DNA of 64,000 nucleotides from Stercorarius parasiticus (lineage: Eukaryota > Chordata > Aves > Charadriiformes > Stercorariidae), in contig VWZL01003430.1 of the NCBI GenBank assembly GCA_013396915.1, forward strand, positions 77,184 to 141,183, in the 5' to 3' direction. The notes under the pieces were generated by a model. That model worked only from the letters and a program-made list of their open reading frames with translations. It was not told the DNA's origin and made no database searches. The translations under genes were made by a program, and so were the position numbers. Numbering within the stretch: position 1 is the first letter of the stretch; each line of letters starts with the position of its first letter. Positions 27,201-36,922 of this stretch are shown here, one piece after another.

Positions 27201-27580
27201 TGTAGAGCCAGTTTGAGTTGTAAGGGCGTGCTAACTTGTGACCCAGACACGACGGTGGTTTTAAAATCAAATTGAAACAAAGAAGTTCTGTTGTGCTTTA
27301 TCCGTATTCCCTCTAGGAAATCATACCCCGTCTCCTCCGCTCTTGTCCCACAGACCTTCCTCCCATCTCCCTTCTCACCTACTGTGCCCTGCTATCTCCT
27401 CTTGTATCCGTGACCGTTGTACACTGTTGCTTCCCTCAGTAGTGACCATCCCATCCCTTCTGAGATACCTTGCACTGTATATTTTTCCCACTTCATTTGG
27501 TCTTATTCTGTTTAATAAAACTGTTCAATTTTTTTTTGCCTGTTTAGTGATTGATTTTAATAAATAATTTGGGTTTTTGT
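24210..27580. other. Non-coding stretch
   Basis: No gene is recognised. A perfect 9-bp inverted repeat lies at 24646-24682. The area around 25690-25800 is GC-richer. T-rich sequence with two AATAAA signals (about 27515 and 27559) precedes the exon-like segment at 27587. Confidence 0.6.
24646..24682. repeat. Short hairpin-forming inverted repeat
   Basis: AGATCCAAA (24646-24654) and TTTGGATCT (24674-24682) are perfect reverse complements around a 19-base spacer. It resembles the arms of the short palindromic relics elsewhere in the window. Confidence 0.55.
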
Positions 27581-27586
27581 GCCTAG

Positions 27587-27723
27587 TGACTTTTCTTTTG
27601 GTGAAAGGATGAAAAGCCGCCCTATAGAAGACTACTTTTACATATTTACAGTGTTTTCTGATTTATACAATTATCATCCTGAAAGAGTTTTAGATATATT
27701 TCTGGATGATACAGGGTTTCCAG
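27587..27723 (+). other. Exon-like segment 1 of a phase-consistent model
   Basis: An acceptor (TTTTTGTGCCTAG, ending 27586) and a donor (CAG|GTAACA at 27721-27728) bound 137 bases that are open in one frame: 45 full codons from 27588, including KSRPIEDYFYIFTVFSDLY, with one base left over. That leftover G joins the GT starting the segment at 28034 to restore a glycine codon. No family is recognised, and the upstream exon and start codon are not found. It is hydrophobic and aromatic-rich without a clear membrane helix. It could be a chance frame in AT-rich DNA. Confidence 0.2.
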
Positions 27724-28033
27724 GTAACATATTGAAAGGTTCTCTTGGAAAATCAAAGTAAAAAACGTTTCCTGAAGGTATTTGCAAAGTTTGACCAGAA
27801 CTACTAAAAATATGGCTATATCCCTTTTGTCTCCTGTGAAATTGTAATTTTATTTTCAGTGTTGGGGGAAGGAAGAGACAAACTGAGCTGTTCCATGGTT
27901 TAAATTAGCCACCATTTATAGGATAGAGTTTTGGTGCTTCATAAAGTTTTTATCCCAACGACACATTTATCTTTATTAATCTGTAGCTGCTCCCTTAAAA
28001 CCAGGCAGTTTGCATCTTTTCTTTTTTTCTCAG

Positions 28034-28200
28034 GTACTGGGAAATTATTCATTCCTGGTGTTCCATCAGGCATGTCAAAGACAAATATTTCTATGTGCAT
28101 CTGTATTTGGGCCACCCATCCTGAATATGCAGCTCAGCTTTTCATGCCAAAAGTTTCCTGCATTAAATTTCATGCTGCGTTTTCTCTGGGTTACTTACAG
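28034..28200 (+). other. Exon-like segment 2 of a phase-consistent model
   Basis: A long pyrimidine tract and acceptor (CTTTTTTTCTCAG, ending 28033) and a donor (TACAG|GTGCTA at 28201) bound 167 bases. Read with one base from the previous segment, it encodes 56 codons (the shared glycine, then 55 beginning TGKLFIPGVPSGMSKTN) and ends exactly on a codon boundary. A second frame is also open across most of it, which weakens the coding case. No domain is recognised. Confidence 0.22.
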
Positions 28201-28830
28201 GTGCTATTTTATTTGTTTCTATTAAAAAGCAAAAGTTGAATAGTATTCCTAAGCAAAAGCATTTTTTTTAGGACCTGTTGGCCACTCTGAGGTAAGTCCA
28301 TCATGTCAGAGAAGTGCGGTTTTGCCTTCACTACACGGTTGCATCTTCAATTGTAAGAAATTTGCCTACAGAGCTTCTGGCAGATTATTGATTGACAACC
28401 TGACATATATTTCTGTGTTTACAGATTTCCACAGTTCTGCTCACAGCAAGGTTTAGAGACATCACCAGTGACCTGTTTTCATGTACGTTCGAGGGAATCA
28501 GGTGGCTTCCAATCATATACATGTGGATATGCATGGTTTAAGAGAAAATTGGGTGCTGTTTGGTATTATTGTTCCTCAAAAATTCATAAAAATGTGGTGA
28601 AATGCTTAGACTGTATAACTTATTCGAAAGTATTTATCCAGCTCTGATTTCAACAGATGTCTGAACAACGGGGCAAAACCCCCCACCCTGTAACAAAACA
28701 TCAGTCTTCTTCCGGACTTCCCATGCTAAAGTTTTTATGGTGGTCGGTGGTAACATGTATGTCTTTTTCTCTCATCCTTTTGTAAAAACTACTTACGTTT
28801 TTCAAAAAGACTTCTTTTTCCCTTATGCAG

Positions 28831-28935
28831 TTTGCTGCTGCCCTCTCTGCATTGGCTGATTTTCAGTTGGAGGTTGAAGACAGTTACTTTTTCGCACTGA
28901 GGACACCTGTTTTTGAACCCCATGTATCAGTTTAA
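28831..28935 (+). other. Exon-like segment 3, candidate last coding exon
   Basis: A strong acceptor (CTTCTTTTTCCCTTATGCAG, ending 28830) is followed in phase 0 by 34 codons beginning FAAALSALADFQLEVEDSYF and a TAA at 28933-28935. The phase matches the end of the segment at 28200. The first qualifying AATAAA I see downstream is at 30454, which would imply a 1.5-kb 3' UTR. The peptide is not recognised. Confidence 0.2.
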
Positions 28936-29039
28936 GAAAACCGGGGGGAAAAAAACCACAGCGAAACATTTGGATCCATCTGGTTAGATGTGGAATGTTA
29001 TGATCATCTGGACATCCGGATAAGATGGTAACCGCCGTC

Positions 29040-29660
29040 AATCAGTATGGCAAAGAGCAGATTTGCGCCGTCTCTAGCTCTTTCTGGATGGTCCAGAGGT
29101 TTTTGTTTGCCTAATGATACGCTTGGTCATCCTTCGCCAGCTCTCCATCACCACCAGTGGGGACTTTCCTCTCCTCCAGTGATGGCAACCCCTCCACTGC
29201 TCTCACTGCTCGCCATGCTCTCCTCAAATAGTATCTTTCCATAGGGGATGCGCAAGTCCCGTTGTTTTACATCATATTGGTGCAGCCACAGGCGTGTGTC
29301 TCCCTTAGCAAGAGAGGGAATTGTGTTTCCTCGTGCCTGTGCTTGCAGCATGTGTGATCCGCTCGTCTCCCCCAGCCTCTCCCAGCCCCATCCCTCCTGC
29401 CAGCTGGGGCTCTGCCGGCTGCAGGACTCAAACCAAAGCTGCCTCCGTCCCGGCAATCCCTGTGGGAAGGAAATGGGATTGTGCCAGCGGGGAGAGGAGC
29501 CACCCCGGGTACGTTCAAGAGGAGGGAGGCTGGGAGGTGCGGGGTGGCAAACTTGTCCCTGTCCCCGCGTTGATGCTGCCGTTAAGCAGAACACAGCTCG
29601 ATGGGAAAATACCCCCTTAGCACAGGGACTGGGCTGGCTTTGTGGTCACTGGTTTTGAAA
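29040..29660. other. GC-rich island, open on both strands
   Basis: This stretch is clearly GC-richer than its surroundings. It holds overlapping open frames on both strands (148 codons minus, 29148-29594; 136 codons plus, 29248-29658), rich in Pro, Ser, Gly and Arg, as GC-rich non-coding DNA usually gives. CpGs are present, but by eye below classic island density. No domain is recognised. It could be a regulatory patch or an old exon. Confidence 0.4.
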
Positions 29661-29901
29661 AAAGCTATGTATTAGGTCTGTAACAAAAATACCACCTTAG
29701 GCTCCACTTCGTGGTCAAACCTTATTTAATAGGGCACGTAGAGCATCCCACGGCAGGATGAAGGTAGATGCCAAAATCCCTGTGCAGTCAGGGTCTCACA
29801 CCCCATGACTGCCGGGCAATGGCTGGAAACCCGCTCGGTACCGCTCTGTGTCATTTGATGCCGTACGCTTCCATATCTGGCCCAGAAGCACATGCTGAAA
29901 T

Positions 29902-29990
29902 TCCTGAGCATGTGCGTAAAGTTAAGTACTCAAATGCTTTGCCGAATAGGAATTGACTGAACATGTGCTTAAGTATCGCGCTGAATTACC
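29902..29990. repeat. Tandem relic of palindromic interspersed repeat
   Basis: Two diverged copies of a unit around GAGCATGTGCGTAAAG and GAACATGTGCTTAAGT sit about 50 bases apart, separated by CAAATGCTTTGCCGAATAGG. The same phrase, CATGTGCTTAAGT, occurs in the hairpin at 41569-41624, so both belong to one family. Confidence 0.5.
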
Positions 29991-30453
29991 GCATTAATCA
30001 TTTTTACAGCTGACAAAATCACTGCCCCAGAAAAATATTCTCCAATTAGAATAAGCGGGATTATTTCTTTCATTTGTGTGAAATAAGCGTGTTCCCAGTT
30101 GTACCGAAAGTGTTCTGTTTTCTGCGATATTAGGAATCATTTTCCATAAGATTTCATATTGCTCAGGAGAAAAACTTGAGAGATTTTGGTGTTGATCTGG
30201 TCCCTGGATTTGGGTTTATATTAAGAAAACACTGTAAGAAAAGATGTAATGGGCCAAAAATATGCAGTTGCGTTTCTTCATTGACTTCACCTAAGGGCAG
30301 AACTCGGGCCAGTGTGTGTGTGTTCGTTAATCCTCTCTTGTGGGAGCTACTTCTTTCCATAGCTCATTTTAATTTGTTTGTAGACGCTGAGTGTAGTTTC
30401 TCATATGGTAGAGCGCTCCTTTTTCTTCCTTATTTCCTTCACGGTCTTTTCAT

Positions 30454-30494
30454 AATAAAGTTCAAAACCAGAAAAAAAAAAAAAAAGAAAAAAA
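30454..30494 (+). other. AATAAA followed by genomic poly(A)
   Basis: AATAAA (30454-30459) is followed after 12 bases by 15 A (30472-30486), a G and 7 more A. This spacing is typical of a retroposed transcript's 3' end. No source gene is recognised upstream and I found no flanking target-site duplication. Confidence 0.3.
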
Positions 30495-30540
30495 CCCAAA
30501 CCAACAAACCGACCCCTTTTGTCTGAGCAGCCAGTTAAAT

Positions 30541-30604
30541 AGATAATAATGGTAATTTTTCTGCTCTGCTAATGATGATAATATTGATATTTATCAATAA
30601 CAGA
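30541..30604. promoter_or_regulatory. AT-rich motif cluster beside CpG patch
   Basis: It has repeated AATGATGATAATATTGAT-type sequence and a near-perfect palindrome ATTGATATTTATCAAT (30582-30597), which is a CUT/ONECUT-like motif on both strands. It directly precedes the CpG-enriched stretch, an arrangement often seen in developmental enhancers or promoters. The function is inferred from motif shape only. Confidence 0.2.
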
Positions 30605-30995
30605 TAGCATGCGAGCGCCTGGATGAATAAGAGTATTTTGCACAGTGGGGTTTTATATCTATATGTGAAACACCGTGCGGTAAAGGCTGCTAGCAAGCAG
30701 GCAGGGGAAGCTGAGCGAAGAATTGCCTCGCAGCAGAGCGCCTGGTCCCAGCAGAGGGGAAATTTAGTCCAGCCCAAGAGCAGAAATAATCCCCGCAGTA
30801 AAAAAGCCGCCGAATCTGTAATCTCGCTATCCAGCCTCACAAAGACGGTGCGTCTCAGGGCTCAGCTAAGGGAGCTCTCGCTGGAAATGGAGCGGGGCTC
30901 GCTCTAGCTAATTTGGGAGTGGGAAGGTCCAAGGAAATCCTGCCGGTCGTCGGAGCTAAGCCCAGGCAGCCCGGATATTTCCAACGCACTACGCA
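30605..30995. promoter_or_regulatory. CpG-enriched patch, possible promoter
   Basis: By hand I count about 22 CpG in roughly 390 bases of about 53% GC, close to the unsuppressed expectation, in a window where CpG is otherwise sparse. A plus frame of 94 codons (30623-30907) and a minus frame ending at 30855 run through it. Neither is recognised. No TATA box is evident. It may be an orphan CpG island marking an unannotated start site. Confidence 0.3.
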
Positions 30996-31007
30996 GTCCC
31001 TTTGGTG

Positions 31008-31133
31008 TTCAACGTGTTTTATTTCATTAAGTCTGCAAAAGGGACTTTGAGAGGTGTTATCTTCAGGAGATAAATTTACAGCTGCTTTTCTTCCTATATT
31101 GTGTTTACATGTTGAACCTGAGCGCCTGAACAT
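31008..31133 (-). repeat. Unknown paired repeat, copy A
   Basis: This stretch is homologous to 32058-32180 in the same orientation, about 65% identical over the best 102 bases. In the minus-strand frame starting at the ATG at 31131-31133 the two copies translate to similar peptides sharing CKH, RK, TSQS and KHV, with one in-frame codon gap. Hand-counted differences over 34 codons are 10, 9 and 17 at codon positions 1, 2 and 3. This may be a duplicated exon, a transposon ORF fragment or a duplicated conserved element. I recognise no family. Confidence 0.6.
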
Positions 31134-31139
31134 TACCTG

Positions 31140-32057
31140 TTGGTAAAGCTGACTCTGTAATTATTGATTTTGAGGCTTATGATTGTTCGTCAGACAAGGG
31201 GAAGGGGGAGAGGGAAGGGTGATCACAGAACAACCAGCTATTCCAAGACCTTCAAAGGTGACTCACACAGAAGCGTATGGCCCAAATACCCTGACGGAGC
31301 AAAGTGCCGTCCCTGCAGCGACGTCCCCCGAGCTTGTTTACTGAGGCCAATTTAGGATGCGACCTTTGAGTTCTGTTGCAGCAAATGACTTGAGGAATAG
31401 CTAGAAACATGTATTAGGTGTGTCGTGCTCATTTTCAGAGTCCCCGGATGGAATAGGGACCTGGTTGTGGACCGACCATCTGAACATACGTGGGTGCTAA
31501 AGCTTGGTGTGGGGGTGGTTGGAGAGGGTTTAGACACTTGCTCTTGGCATCGCCCAAGGGTCTGATTCGGAGCATGGCCCCAAACCAGCCCTGAATATGG
31601 ACGAGTCCAGGAGTGTCCCTTCCTCAGATGCCACATACATCCAGCTCCACTGCTCTAATCACACGATCACAGTTTGTTATGCTTATAGGCACTACCAGAT
31701 CCAAAGGAGACAATATTACCTTTTTAAACAAAACAATAAAGCAATAAACGAACAATAAAACCAACACTCCAGATGTCTTTCCTATGTTAGATAACATAAA
31801 ACTAAAGAACAGCCACATACATACACATTTTTCTATTTATTGTTTTAGTATCAGCTGCAACCGCAAAATGTTTCTACATGAGTGTCCACACTAGAAAAAT
31901 CCCAGCTCTTTGAATCACAGTCATTTGTATATTTTATCTTCTTAGGCCTGAATCTGTCTCCTCAATAACACAAAAAAGCTTTTAGTTTGCACTAGTTTTC
32001 ACTTGAGTTTTCAGCAGCAACACCAACATGTGCGTTCCCCTCCCGGTGTGTGTTTCG
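31140..32057. other. Spacer between paired repeats
   Basis: No gene is recognised. It carries an A/G-rich stretch at 31195-31220 and an AT-rich part at 31680-31980 with a weak minus frame. No repeat family is identified. Confidence 0.55.
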
Positions 32058-32180
32058 CTTGACATGTTTCATGTTACAGAGACCGTGCGAGAGACTTTGA
32101 GAGGTCTTATCTTTGATAGAGGAATTTATGGCCATTTTCCTATCTACTGTATGTTTACATTTTGAATCTGTGTTGAACAT
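32058..32180 (-). repeat. Unknown paired repeat, copy B
   Basis: This is the second copy of the sequence at 31008-31133. The minus frame starts at the ATG at 32178-32180 and runs to 31992. It carries the shared residues CKH, RK, AIN, KDKTSQS and MKHV. A SINE-like tail follows immediately on the plus strand (32190-32335), so the unit may be the body of an unlisted SINE or LINE-derived repeat rather than a gene. Confidence 0.6.
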
Positions 32181-32189
32181 TTGTTACAC

Positions 32190-32335
32190 TCACTTGTTGT
32201 GTCTTGTCTTAAATGAGATCATAAACATTTTGAGGCAGGGACCATGTCTTTCTGTATATTGCTTGTTTATTTAGGCCCTACTGTTATGGATGTGGAACTG
32301 ACCGGGAGTGATTGTAATAATAAAAATACTACTGC
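32190..32335 (+). repeat. Ancient CORE-SINE-like tail
   Basis: It contains TGAGGCAGGGACCATGTCTT, then TGTATATTGCTTG, AGGCCCTACTGTTATGG and ATTGTAATAATAAAAATACT. This is the order of the 3' part of a SINE common in sauropsid genomes (gcagggactgtctt, cctagcacaatgg, taatacaaataataat). It ends in the expected AAT-rich tail. Confidence 0.55.
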
Positions 32336-33812
32336 TAGAAATTCTTTTGTCCCGATAAAGAAATGTGCAACTCCTGCTATCAGAACGTATCAGAGAGTAG
32401 GGTGCTTAGAAGAGATTGTAGAGGAGTAATCACCTTTGCAAATGCTTTGAACCTTAGCGTTAGGAAAAGGGAAGGGAGAAGAGTTATATTTTGATTTATA
32501 GAAGGCGCTGGCAAAACCATTCCCAAAGTTGCCAATATCCAAATATTCCTCACAGGCTTGCATGTGCACCTAACAGAGGTTTTGAACAATTACCCCTAAC
32601 TGCCCTCTTCTAATATTCTGGTGAACAGAAAAATCTTCATTATAAGAACACGCGGCTTGTAAATGAAAGGGATGAAAGCTCATGAAAGGACGGAGGCAGA
32701 CCATACGTCATCCCACACCTAAGCACAACGGGATGCATTAAGGAAGCATTTATGGAGAGGCATTCCATCAAGTCAAGGTGTCAGAGGACATATGGTCTCT
32801 TTCACCATTAACCCAGTGAATTTCCATACCTTTCCACTGGTCCATATTAATCTCACTTTGCGACGGTCAGCTTTGTTTGAGACCGTTCAGGCTTTGCTCT
32901 GAAAATGCCCAATATGCACATGCAAAATTCATGAAAGTGAATAACTAAGTCACCTCTTTGAGCTTACTTTTCGCAAAAGAGAAAATAAAAAAAAAAAAAG
33001 GGGGTTAAACAGAAACCTTTTCTTAATCAAGACAGAAATTAAGAAATGCAGATAGGAATACTTAGGTTTATCAGTCTAGATACCTGCTTGACCCTGCTTC
33101 CTGATTAGAAAAAATTGTTAGTATATGTCTTTGAAATAGAGTGTAGCGTATTGGTACCAATTTGTTTGGCATGTGAAGGTGCGTCCATCCATCTTAGTCA
33201 TTAGTCGTGATCCCAAAGATATTACTGGGATGCTGGTACTTGCTAATGAAATGCAGATGTAGAGATGCCTATGATGAATATTATGGCAGGAGATGGTAGA
33301 GCCAGGACGTACGGGTGACAAAATTAAGTCTTGCTTTTAGCTCTTCTAAAACCAGATACGCTTCCACCTTTTATCTCCTCGGTTGGCTTTGGGGACCTAT
33401 GGGAGAGGCTGAAGCAGAGTCAGTCTTCCTCCTTTTTTGGGGCTTTTCTGCACTCGTCTGTGGATACCTGTGGAATGTCTAAATTTAGGTAGAGGAGAGC
33501 GTGCTGTAAACTCAAAGCTAAATTCCCCTCTCTGTGGATCTATACTCATCTCAGAAGATACCATGCCGATACCTTCATCATCAAAAAGATGCGGAAAAAT
33601 AGTTCATACACATATGATCAGACTAACTAGAAGTTATTATTATTCTTTTTTAAGGTGGACTCTGTTTTTATTTTTGGCATTTCTTCAGCTAAGCAATGAT
33701 TGGAGCCCCAAATCTCTGCAACTTCTGTTAGGGAAAACTTGAATGTAACGACATTGTGTTTTTCTTACAAATAATTGAAATAATACTAAAAATTCCAAGA
33801 AGCTCTAATGCT

Positions 33813-33837
33813 GGCGGGGGGCGGGGGGGGAGAGGGA
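33813..33837 (+). repeat. G-rich tract
   Basis: Runs of 6 and 8 G are separated by C, with shorter G runs beside them. The tract could fold as a G-quadruplex or form an A/G-rich unusual helix. Confidence 0.6.
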
Positions 33838-36800
33838 AGGAATTTGTGAAAGTGCTAGGTGGGAATAAGAAAGCTTTTAAGACAATCGTTATAATAATAC
33901 CATCATAATAATGCCTTTATCTTGAGGGGAAAAAAAAAAAGAAAAATCATCAACCAAGTAACCACCACTGAACCCGGGACTAAAACAATCTCTCTGAATT
34001 TTCAGTTGTCATAAAGCAGTGGTGTATTCTGAGGAATACAAAAAAAGATAACAAAAACATATGTCTTGGTTTTGTCACGTTATCTTGCATTTCGCAGTAG
34101 CTTTCTCCTGTCCTGCACTGCACCCAGGCTCTCCGAAAAGCCTCACGCCTCAGTCGGAGTGCTTTACACCTTTGGTTTGAACAAAATATTGCTGTGTTTC
34201 ATAGTTTAAATTCAGGGCTCCTTTCGTGAATATTTAGAAGCAATGATATAGTAGAGTGGGAAGACTCCCTGTATACACCTATTACATTACATTTTCCCAG
34301 CAGAGAAGATGTTGGCATCTCCTACCGCTGTATACTTCCCAGCCCTCCAGTATAGTCTGTGTATGTACATACACGTGTGTTTAATATACGTAAAATGCCT
34401 AAAATGTTTGCACAAAGAATATTGTTATTGCCCGTACATTTTATCTGATGCTTACCAGGAAGAAAGAAACCTAGTGGGCTGAAATCTGGGATGAAAAGTC
34501 AAACGAGTGTAGACCCTCTACTTAGCCTAGATGCTAATGACACATTGTCCAGTGTTTTAGAATATACGCATTCAGGAGATCAAGCTATTAGAGAAAAATT
34601 CTCCATCCTGAAAAACAGGCTTATCACTGAATCAGGAATTGTCAGTAATGTCTCCTCTGGGATGCTTGTTTTTAAATTGCCTTTTGGGAGGCTTTTATGA
34701 CTAGATCCACATCAGTGCTGTGATTCAGGGCAGTGATGCAGTTCTGAAGCAAATCCCCCAGACTGTCCCATTTACTGTGCAGTGGCTCAGTTCGCAGAGT
34801 GGTTTTGCAGCACATACAGAAGCTGGATTCTGTTTGGAGAAAACTAAACCGGAGGCTTTGATCCAGGCATGTGCAAAATGTTCCCTAACTCCTAGCAGGG
34901 AAATAAGAGGCCAAACCAATGAGTATGCTTCCTGAGAGCTTGGAACCACACTCTGGGATGTTTCAGTTCAGGGATCCAGGCTAAATCAAGTTTAAAACTA
35001 TCCTGTCTCTCCACCTCTGCTGTCGTGGAGATAAAGAAGCCTCAGCACCACCTGCTCCAACCTATTGATCTGCCCCTGTGGCTGCAACTGCCTTGAGAAA
35101 GTAGATGTAGCCTATGACATCTTGAAAGTATTCCAGATTTCACAAATGCTTGCTGTGTTACGTTAGTTATTTTTCACTTCTCCGTTGCTTGGATATGGTG
35201 CAAATATTCTTAAATGAATTTTAAATGATCTGCGCTTGTGCCCGTTTTTTGTTGCAAAATTTAAGATCAACCTAGGGCTTTTTCTTTTTCCCCAAAAGAC
35301 CGTGCTGCGCTGTGAAGCCATTTGGACGATTTGGTGAATTTTTTTTTTCATCTACATTGAAATTGCTGTTCATGGAGATATTTAAGAAGACGATCCACAT
35401 TCCTGCTCTCAAAAAGGGTGAAAGGAAATTGCAAGAACTGTAAGAGGTTTTTCACAACATTTTTGTCCTCGGTTTTCAAAGCTGTCTAATATTGCCTTAC
35501 AACTGAAAATAGTCAACTCTCAAGTCTACGGTGTGCCAGTGGACACCAAAGCTTGTGATCAGTTATAAGCAACTCGTGAAATTTCTAGCTTTTGGTAGAA
35601 CATGTTTGCTTTACAGATTATTTAAATTGTGATTTTTAATTTAGATATTCATCTCTTTTGTATGTTTTTTCCTTATGTGCTTGGCCTCATTAACCCGTCC
35701 GGTTGACCTGCATCATTCTCGTGTTGACAAAGATAGGCGTTATGAACCTTAAAATGTCATAAACACCTCTAAAATGTGACCCTACTTGCATGCAGTGGGG
35801 AAGGTTTGACAGCACTACACCAGTCATCTGATAAGCTCAGGTCAAAAGTCTCCCAATTGCTTGCCTTTTGTTTGGGTGTCAAAGAGGCAAAAGCTTTTCA
35901 TGTTTTTAATAAGCAAATTAATGAAACACTTACAGTACATTGCATACATTAACTCTTAGGTAGCTGGTTTTCTTCTGGGGCCATCTTTCCAAAGGTCAGA
36001 GGCCGTAAATGCAGTTTCAGTTTTCCAGGAAACAAAGAGGACAGTATATTTCAATAATCCTTTCCTGCATGTAGTTAAGATTCCCTTTTTTTTTCACTTT
36101 GGCTTACTTTCTAGAGGCATAGTAACACTTGCCAGCTAAGCCAGATGTAGCATTTCAACCAAAAAAATGTACCGGATGCACGTTCCAAGTTTGCCAATGG
36201 CTATGCATGAGGCTGGAATGTCAGAGCGGGAGCGGCGGATTAGGAAGATTGTGTTCGTGTTACTCAAAGCAGAAGGAGCCCAGAAAACGTCTCTGGAATT
36301 TCACTGTTTTAGCCACTGATATAACACGTTTGTTTGGTAACATTTTCATGCTCCTTACTATCACTCGTTATAGTGTTGCTTACATTTTCAAGATATTAAC
36401 CAATTAGTTCTCATATGTATGCTCTACAGCAGTTTAGAAAGTCTGATTTTTCTTTCTCTAATAAAGAGGAAATAAAGAAAGAGACTTGTGCTTACATAAG
36501 GTGACATTAAGACGGTGGCAAGCTGGCTTCACAATGTAGAGCTGGCTTTACAATGTCTCCTGCTTTCCTCTGTTCCCCAGACAAAGGTAGGCTTTCTTAT
36601 TTTTTCCAAGCAAAAACTAAATTAATATAAGGTCCTTACTAATAATGCACCTTTGGCTGGGAATGATTATCTACCTGTTACTTTTCTGTGGGTCAGATCA
36701 CCTGGCACAACCGTGTGACAGAAGAAGTTAAGCTCCGTCTCTTTTCCCACAACGGGGTGGTGGCTCTTCTAGTTCACATTTTCAACTAATTTAAACCATT

Positions 36801-36884
36801 ATGTGGTGTCTACTATCTAACACAGCCCATTTTTCACCTCCAGCCACAAAAACATGCTGCACAAATGGGTGAGCACCTTCAGAC

Positions 36885-36922
36885 TCCCTTTGCAGGTAGG
36901 GAAACCGAGGACAAGAAGTTAA
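36885..36922 (-). repeat. Possible MIR core trace
   Basis: TTTGCAGGTAGGGAAACCGA followed by GGACAAGAAGTTAA resembles the reverse complement of the MIR core (acaggtgaggaaactgaggcacagagaggttaa). It is only about 38 bases long, so uncertain. Confidence 0.3.

Larger units (their letters stand above)
29661..30540. other. Non-coding stretch
   Basis: It holds the repeat relic at 29902-29990, weak repeat-like phrases near 30247-30312, and an AATAAA (30454-30459) 12 bases before a run of 15 A. No gene is recognised. Confidence 0.6.
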
